Below are positions 6,754 to 10,047 of a stretch of DNA of 10,047 nucleotides, one piece after another (position 1 is the first letter of the stretch; each line of letters begins with the position of its first letter). A program made the translations under genes and the position numbers. The stretch is from Pirellulaceae bacterium (GTDB taxonomy: Bacteria > Planctomycetota > Planctomycetia > Pirellulales > Pirellulaceae), in the NCBI GenBank assembly GCA_022448645.1, contig JAKVBZ010000031.1, positions 1-10,047 of the forward strand, written 5' to 3'. Under the pieces are notes generated by a model. That model was not told the DNA's origin. It saw only the letters and a list, made by a program, of their open reading frames with translations, and searched no databases.

Positions 6754-8397
6754 TTAGACAAGCTCATCCTTGTACAACTTGAATTCGATGGCGTCAACGA
6801 GCGCCAACCAACTGGCTTCGATGATGTTTTCACTGACACCGATCGTGCCCCAGACATCAGAGTCGTCAGCGCTTTCGATCATCACGCGAATTCGGGCAGC
6901 CGTGCCAGCTTCGGAATTAACGACGCGGACTTTGTAGTCGACAAGCCTCATTGTCGCTAAGTTTGGAAACGCTCCATGGAGAGCTTTGCGGACGGCGGCA
7001 TCCAAAGCGTTTACGGGGCCGTCACCTTCGGCAACCTCGTGACGTATTTCGTCTTTGACACGCAATTTTACCGTGGCTTCGGTGACCAACTGTTGATCGG
7101 TCAGATGCGACGAATGGTTGCTGGATGGCGGTTGAGCATCCGAATCGTCAGATGCTGTACAAAGCCGATCGACGTGTTCGACATCGACGTGATACTTGAT
7201 CCGTTCGAAATGAGGAGTAAACGTGCCAGCGCAACGTTTGACCAAGAGATCAAACGAAGCTTCTGCGGCTTCGAATTGATAGCCTTGGTTTTCCAGCTCG
7301 ACGACACGGGCCAGGATGGAGTCCATCAACTCCCTGTCATGTTGAATATGATGTTTTGTGGTGAGTGCAACGATGTTGGAGCGACCCGATAATTCGCTGA
7401 CCAGAATTCGTCGTTCGTTGCCAACGAGGCCAGGATCGATATGCTCGTATGATTCTGCGGCTCGTGAGATGGCGTGCACATGCATGCCTCCTTTATGGGC
7501 GAAAGCACTTTGTCCGACAAACGGTTGGTTGTTGCGCAGATGCAGGTTGGCTACCTCGTAGACAAACCGAGAAAGTTGTGTGAGTCGGTCGGTTCCACGG
7601 TTTCCCAGTACTTCATAACCGCTTTTCTTGAGAGCCAAGTTGGAGAGGAGGGCTATCAAATCTGCGTTGCCACAACGTTCTCCGAAGCCATTGATCGTTC
7701 CCTGAACGTGGATCGCACCAGCGTCGATGGCGGCTAGCGAGTTGGCGGTTGCCAAATCACAGTCGTTGTGGCAGTGAATACCAAAGGCCACGTCGAGCGA
7801 TGCAATTGCTTCTCTGGCTTCTTTTACAATACGAGTGATTTCCTCAGGCAGACTTCCACCGTTGGTGTCACAGCAGACGATGATCTGGGCGCCTGCTTCC
7901 GCTGCTGCGCGAATCGTCTGTGCTGCATATTCGCGGTTGGCTTTCCAGCCGTCGAAAAAGTGTTCTGCATCGTAGATCACTTCGCGCGATGAGTCGATCA
8001 GGAAACGCACGCTGTCTGAAATCATTTGTAGATTCTCTTCGAGTGACACTCGGAGAACTTCAGTTGCGTGAAAATCCCAAGTCTTGCCCACCAATGTAAT
8101 CACGGGTGCCTGTGAGTCGACGAGCGCTTGCATTCCAGGGTCGTCTGCTGCGCGGATTCCTTTGCGTCGAGTCATCCCAAAGGCACATACCTTCGAGTGT
8201 TTAAGATTCAATTGCTGGACTCTACGAAAGTATTCAACATCTTTTTCATTCGATAGCGGATAGCCGCCTTCGACATAGTCGAATCCCATGTCGTCCAGCC
8301 GAGAAGTGATCAACAGCTTGTCCTGAAGAGACAAACTGATGCCCTCGCCTTGAGTGCCGTCTCGCAATGTGGTGTCATAAATCTGGATCGATGACAT
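6754..8397 (-). CDS. cimA: Citramalate synthase (CimA type, 2-isopropylmalate synthase-like)
   Basis: Condenses pyruvate with acetyl-CoA to (R)-citramalate, opening the threonine-independent route to isoleucine. The 547-residue protein has the DRE-TIM barrel: IYDTTLRDGTQGEG (6-19) with the catalytic Arg12 and metal-binding Asp13, GIHCHND (206-212) with the metal-binding histidines, and GTINGFGERCGNADL (233-247). SAFAHKGGMHVHAI (297-310) and the SELSGRSN segment (334-341) follow. The C-terminal part (about 375-547) resembles the LeuA-type allosteric dimer domain, interrupted by a polar low-complexity linker at about 412-435 (SDDSDAQPPSSNHSS). GGYPLSN and CAFGMTRRKG favour CimA over LeuA or homocitrate synthase; this is family recognition, not proof of substrate. 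No Shine-Dalgarno motif is visible. It heads the cimA-valS-DUF151 cluster and has a terminator 58 bases upstream, so control by isoleucine-linked attenuation is possible. Confidence 0.9.
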   Translation of the reverse strand: MSSIQIYDTTLRDGTQGEGISLSLQDKLLITSRLDDMGFDYVEGGYPLSNEKDVEYFRRVQQLNLKHSKVCAFGMTRRKGIRAADDPGMQALVDSQAPVITLVGKTWDFHATEVLRVSLEENLQMISDSVRFLIDSSREVIYDAEHFFDGWKANREYAAQTIRAAAEAGAQIIVCCDTNGGSLPEEITRIVKEAREAIASLDVAFGIHCHNDCDLATANSLAAIDAGAIHVQGTINGFGERCGNADLIALLSNLALKKSGYEVLGNRGTDRLTQLSRFVYEVANLHLRNNQPFVGQSAFAHKGGMHVHAISRAAESYEHIDPGLVGNERRILVSELSGRSNIVALTTKHHIQHDRELMDSILARVVELENQGYQFEAAEASFDLLVKRCAGTFTPHFERIKYHVDVEHVDRLCTASDDSDAQPPSSNHSSHLTDQQLVTEATVKLRVKDEIRHEVAEGDGPVNALDAAVRKALHGAFPNLATMRLVDYKVRVVNSEAGTAARIRVMIESADDSDVWGTIGVSENIIEASWLALVDAIEFKLYKDELV

Positions 8398-8455
8398 GGC
8401 AACGGTTCGAATGCTTCTTGGTTTGGTGTGAGAAACTGGCTGGCCGTGCTAAGGC

Positions 8456-8495
8456 AAAAAAATAAAAAACCCTGAAACCAAAGTTGGCTTCAGGG
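8456..8495 (-). terminator. Intrinsic terminator upstream of cimA
   Basis: Read on the minus strand, CCCTGAAGCC and GGTTTCAGGG pair as a 10-bp stem with one G-U wobble, extended by one A-U pair around a 4-base loop. The stem is followed by T6-A-T7. cimA starts 58 bases further on in the same direction. It may end the rsmD message or a small RNA, or act as an attenuator of cimA. Confidence 0.8.
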
Positions 8496-8625
8496 CTGTC
8501 AATGCAGCTTATCTGGTCGCCATCCTACGGCCACTCCTCCGCGCCGAGAGAATCTTCATGCTTCACTACCAAGATAATATAACCGTCGCGTGACCGGCCG
8601 GGAACAACAACGCCCAAATGCCAGT

Positions 8626-8666
8626 CCGAAACGATGTCAGCTGGACCCGAAACGGTGTCAGTCGGA
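8626..8666. repeat. Imperfect tandem repeat of about 20 nt
   Basis: CCGAAACGATGTCAGCTGGA (8626-8645) is followed at 21-base spacing by a near copy, CCGAAACGGTGTCAGTCGGA (8647-8666 with one extra C in front). Sixteen or seventeen positions agree depending on how the one-base offset is treated. The first copy is also flanked by CCAG/CTGG (8621-8644). It could be a double protein-binding site or a repeated RNA helix in the cimA leader. Confidence 0.5.
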
Positions 8667-8698
8667 ATAGGACCTTCGGGGACGACAGATTACCTTGT

Positions 8699-8712
8699 GC
8701 ATGACGTCATGC
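8699..8712. promoter_or_regulatory. 14-bp perfect palindrome, candidate operator
   Basis: GCATGACGTCATGC is identical to its reverse complement. It lies about 30 bases downstream of the predicted start of the minus-strand transcript from the candidate promoter at 8748-8777, a position where a dimeric repressor could block transcription. One such palindrome is about what chance gives in 10 kb, so only its place makes it of interest. Confidence 0.3.
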
Positions 8713-8747
8713 TCTCGCCCAGTGATACACTCTTTCGAGCAGCGCCG

Positions 8748-8777
8748 AGTCTAGCTCTTTCGGACGGTAAGCGTCAA
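8748..8777 (-). promoter_or_regulatory. Candidate promoter of the cimA leader
   Basis: On the minus strand TTGACG (8777-8772) and TAGACT (8753-8748) are separated by 18 bases, five of six and four of six matches to the sigma70 boxes. It starts a predicted leader of about 340 bases before cimA, which contains the terminator at 8456-8495. Confidence 0.35.
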
Positions 8778-8820
8778 GTTGTATCTTTTTTCAGAGTAGT
8801 AGGTTAGGTGAATTTGTGGC

Positions 8821-9387
8821 CTATAAGCGACGTAGGCAGACGGTCGCCGGTGGGTATTGACGCACGTCCCAGGTTTCAAGATTGGGAAGCTGTCCAGTGT
8901 CAAACCGCTCGTCCGATTCCACAACCACCATGCTATCCTGATTTGCTCGATCTAAGATTTGTTGGATCAGATTCATCATGTCCTCGGTGCGCTCGACGAA
9001 ATAGCGATAGGGTGGCGCTATCAGGACAAGCCAACAGGTTTCGCCAGGTTGCCATTCATATTGGAGCCAGTAGAAAGCGTCAGAAGTAACGATTTCACTG
9101 CGGTCTTTGACCTGGAGCAAGTTCACGTTCTCCTGAATGACTTGGGCCGTTGGTAAGTGGCGCTCGATCATGGTGACCCGATCCGCACCACGGCTGAGAG
9201 CCTCCAGGCCCAGTGCACCCGTCCCGGCAAATAGATCTAGAGCGTGCATGTTCTTGACGTCAGGGCCGACCAGGTTGAATACGGCCTCACGTACTCGATT
9301 TTTCATCGGACGAACACGCGAATCGTCGGTGCTGGCCAGCTTGCGACCTCGGAACCGGCCCCCCACGATCTTGAGATCGTGTGTCAT
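8821..9387 (-). CDS. rsmD: RsmD-family 16S rRNA (guanine-N2)-methyltransferase
   Basis: RsmD methylates G966 of 16S rRNA on the small-subunit precursor, using S-adenosylmethionine. From the ATG at 9387 the protein has 188 residues (E. coli: 198). It shows IVGGRFRGRKL (7-17), RPMKNRVREAVFNLV (26-40), the SAM-binding motif DLFAGTGALGLEALSRGA (51-68) and an acidic end of the next strand (MIE, 73-75). The catalytic D/N-P-P-Y/F motif, however, reads APPY at 124-127: the residue that normally contacts the target amine is Ala. The frame is open further upstream; a TTG start at 9462 would add 25 residues rich in Arg, Lys and Ser (AKRRGGSSKRS), like basic tails seen on some RsmD proteins, but neither start has a good ribosome binding site. 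Divergent from the secreted-protein gene at 9673. Confidence 0.88.
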   Translation of the reverse strand: MTHDLKIVGGRFRGRKLASTDDSRVRPMKNRVREAVFNLVGPDVKNMHALDLFAGTGALGLEALSRGADRVTMIERHLPTAQVIQENVNLLQVKDRSEIVTSDAFYWLQYEWQPGETCWLVLIAPPYRYFVERTEDMMNLIQQILDRANQDSMVVVESDERFDTGQLPNLETWDVRQYPPATVCLRRL

Positions 9388-9502
9388 GACACGGCGTCCC
9401 GAGTTCGGGCTAGATCGTTTGCTGCTTCCCCCTCGCCGTTTTGCGCTGATAACCGACCCCAATCTTGTCTGGATGCGTATACAATACGTTGCCTTGGTAA
9501 CG

Positions 9503-9530
9503 ATGACAGTTATCGACAAGCTAGTATTAT
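9503..9530 (+). promoter_or_regulatory. Candidate promoter of the right-hand secreted-protein gene
   Basis: ATGACA (9503-9508) and TATTAT (9525-9530) match the sigma70 boxes at five of six positions each, with a 16-base spacer. Transcription would begin near 9537 and give a leader of about 136 bases that includes both stem-loops. Confidence 0.38.
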
Positions 9531-9531
9531 A
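9526..9531 (-). promoter_or_regulatory. Candidate -10 box for rsmD
   Basis: A perfect TATAAT on the minus strand overlaps the -10 box of the plus-strand candidate. The best upstream hexamer, TTCTGG (9553-9548, 16-base spacer), is a poor -35 match. The overlap would make the two promoters mutually exclusive. Confidence 0.3.
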
Positions 9532-9550
9532 TTTCGTCTGTTTTTGCCCA

Positions 9551-9573
9551 GAATCGTGATAGGTGCACGATTC
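9551..9573. repeat. Perfect 8-bp inverted repeat (stem-loop or operator)
   Basis: GAATCGTG and CACGATTC are separated by 7 bases. No T-run follows on the plus strand, so it is not a standard terminator. It would fold in the 5' leader of the gene at 9673, or serve as a protein-binding dyad over the divergent promoters. Confidence 0.55.
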
Positions 9574-9580
9574 TAGTTTG

Positions 9581-9608
9581 ACTCCAGTTAGGAAACCGGT
9601 ACTGGAGT
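9581..9608. repeat. Second perfect 8-bp inverted repeat
   Basis: ACTCCAGT and ACTGGAGT are separated by 12 bases. It begins eight bases after the previous inverted repeat. The arms differ in sequence from the first dyad, so they are not two copies of one site. Confidence 0.5.
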
Positions 9609-9672
9609 TGCCCATAGCTACAAGGTATCATCTGGTCCAATAACACGTAAGTAATCTGCAAGGAACCCAAAA

Positions 9673-10047
9673 ATGACCCGTCTGACACGTTTTTTTGTCC
9701 TATCCTATGTTTCGGCTGCCTGGATTACACTGCCGGCAATCTTGACGCTCACTATTCCGGTTGTTCAGGCTCAAGAAGAGGCGGCCACAGAAGAAGCCTC
9801 TACAGAAGAAGCCTCTACAGACGAAGCCTCTACAGACGAAGCCTCTACAGACGAAGCCTCTACGGAAGAGTCGTCAGCTGAGGATGCGGCTCCTGAGATT
9901 ACAGAAACGAATGTTCCTCCGTTTGCAGACGTATTTGAACAGTGGAAAACGCTGTTAGGGAAACTTCGGGAAGTGCGGCAGGAGTTTGATGATGCGGAAG
10001 ACGATGCTTTGTCGGAAATCGCCGAGCGTCACAGAGCTTTGGTCGTT
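9673..10047 (+). CDS. Secreted acidic-repeat protein, possibly a planctomycete peptidyl-prolyl isomerase (cut by window end)
   Basis: The first 125 codons of a gene that leaves the window. AAGGAA lies seven bases before the ATG. The protein begins with a signal peptide: MTRLTR, a long hydrophobic stretch, and likely cleavage after VQA (near residue 34). Then come six five-residue repeats, A(A/S)T(E/D)E, encoded by a 15-bp tandem repeat. After a further acidic linker, PPFADVFEQWKTLLGKLREV and the following residues look helical and charged. The FxxxFxQWKxLLxxLRxxQ-type wording recalls the N-terminal helical domain of secreted planctomycete peptidyl-prolyl isomerases; this is from memory, and the catalytic domain would lie outside the window. 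Without that part the function is not shown. Other secreted or periplasmic helical proteins remain possible. Confidence 0.7.
   Translation, partial: MTRLTRFFVLSYVSAAWITLPAILTLTIPVVQAQEEAATEEASTEEASTDEASTDEASTDEASTEESSAEDAAPEITETNVPPFADVFEQWKTLLGKLREVRQEFDDAEDDALSEIAERHRALVV
9781..9870 (+). repeat. Six 15-bp tandem repeats coding for A(A/S)T(E/D)E
   Basis: Units start at 9781, 9796, 9811, 9826, 9841 and 9856. The three central units (9811-9855) are identical, GCCTCTACAGACGAA; the outer units differ by one to a few bases. The period is five codons, so a change in copy number keeps the reading frame. The product is a flexible acidic linker directly after the signal peptide. Confidence 0.9.

Larger units (their letters stand above)
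8398..8820. other. Leader/intergenic region between rsmD and cimA
   Basis: This 423-base stretch carries no long gene. On the minus strand it holds, in order, a candidate promoter (8748-8777), a 14-bp palindrome (8699-8712), a tandem 20-nt repeat (8626-8666), a 16-codon frame from the ATG at 8559 to TAA at 8509 (MKILSARRSGRRMATR), and an intrinsic terminator (8456-8495). The short frame has no clear ribosome binding site and is not rich in Ile, Val or Leu codons, so it is not a typical attenuation peptide. I see no T-box consensus. Either it ends the rsmD transcript with a long 3' tail, or it is a regulated cimA leader, or it encodes a small RNA. Confidence 0.5.
9388..9672. other. Divergent intergenic region between rsmD and the right-hand gene
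   Basis: Holds the control regions of two outward-facing genes. An AT-rich core at 9525-9533 offers -10 boxes on both strands. Two perfect 8-bp inverted repeats (9551-9573 and 9581-9608) lie between it and the plus-strand start codon. If rsmD begins at the TTG at 9462, the first 75 bases are coding. No other gene is seen. Confidence 0.5.

Noticed and set aside
8395..8560. T-box riboswitch before cimA
   Set aside because: I looked for the conserved T-box core before the terminator and found no match.
1..10047. Mobile element, CRISPR, toxin-antitoxin, defence or biosynthetic cluster
   Set aside because: No transposase, integrase, spacer-repeat pattern, paired small toxin/antitoxin frames or cluster enzymes were seen on either strand.

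Overview
The window looks like an ordinary housekeeping stretch of a planctomycete chromosome, probably of the Pirellulales (Rhodopirellula/Blastopirellula-like) kind. This rests on recognition from memory, not on a search. The pointers are a secreted DUF1570-type gluzincin, a valyl-tRNA synthetase with an extra four-cysteine (zinc-ribbon-like) insert and an enlarged editing domain, a citramalate synthase of the long CimA type, and acidic or HEAT-like secreted proteins with typical planctomycete wording. Clear Shine-Dalgarno motifs precede only some genes, which also fits that phylum. I see no mobile element, CRISPR array, tRNA or rRNA, and no obvious defence or secondary-metabolite system.

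Layout from left to right. (1) mutY, minus strand, running off the left edge. (2) Just upstream of it, a small broken gene on the same strand (1194-1398). It keeps a promoter, a ribosome binding site, a signal peptide and the start of a HEAT-like repeat, but then has a frameshift. (3) About 570 bases without a convincing gene. (4) A secreted DUF1570 metallopeptidase, plus strand (1969-3045). (5) A minus-strand cluster read right to left: cimA (6754-8397), valS (3566-6688) and a DUF151 bifunctional-nuclease-family gene (3054-3455). A perfect intrinsic terminator for this cluster lies inside the coding sequence of the convergent DUF1570 gene. (6) A 423-base leader or intergenic region before cimA. 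It holds a candidate promoter, a 14-bp palindrome, a tandem 20-nt repeat and a strong intrinsic terminator that any transcript entering cimA from upstream must cross. (7) rsmD, minus strand. (8) A divergent promoter region with two perfect 8-bp stem-loops. (9) The first 125 codons of a secreted protein with a 15-bp tandem repeat, cut by the right edge; it resembles planctomycete peptidyl-prolyl isomerases.

How the genes work together. cimA makes citramalate for isoleucine synthesis and valS charges tRNA-Val, so the cluster joins branched-chain amino-acid supply and use; the terminator in front of cimA could be an attenuator. mutY (repair of A opposite 8-oxoG) and rsmD (16S rRNA methylation) are stand-alone maintenance genes. 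The most unusual points are active-site changes against textbook sequences (MutY Asp to Glu, RsmD D/NPPY to APPY, ValRS KMSKS to TMSKS), the broken gene beside mutY, and the two terminator placements. I found no evidence for a wholly new system.
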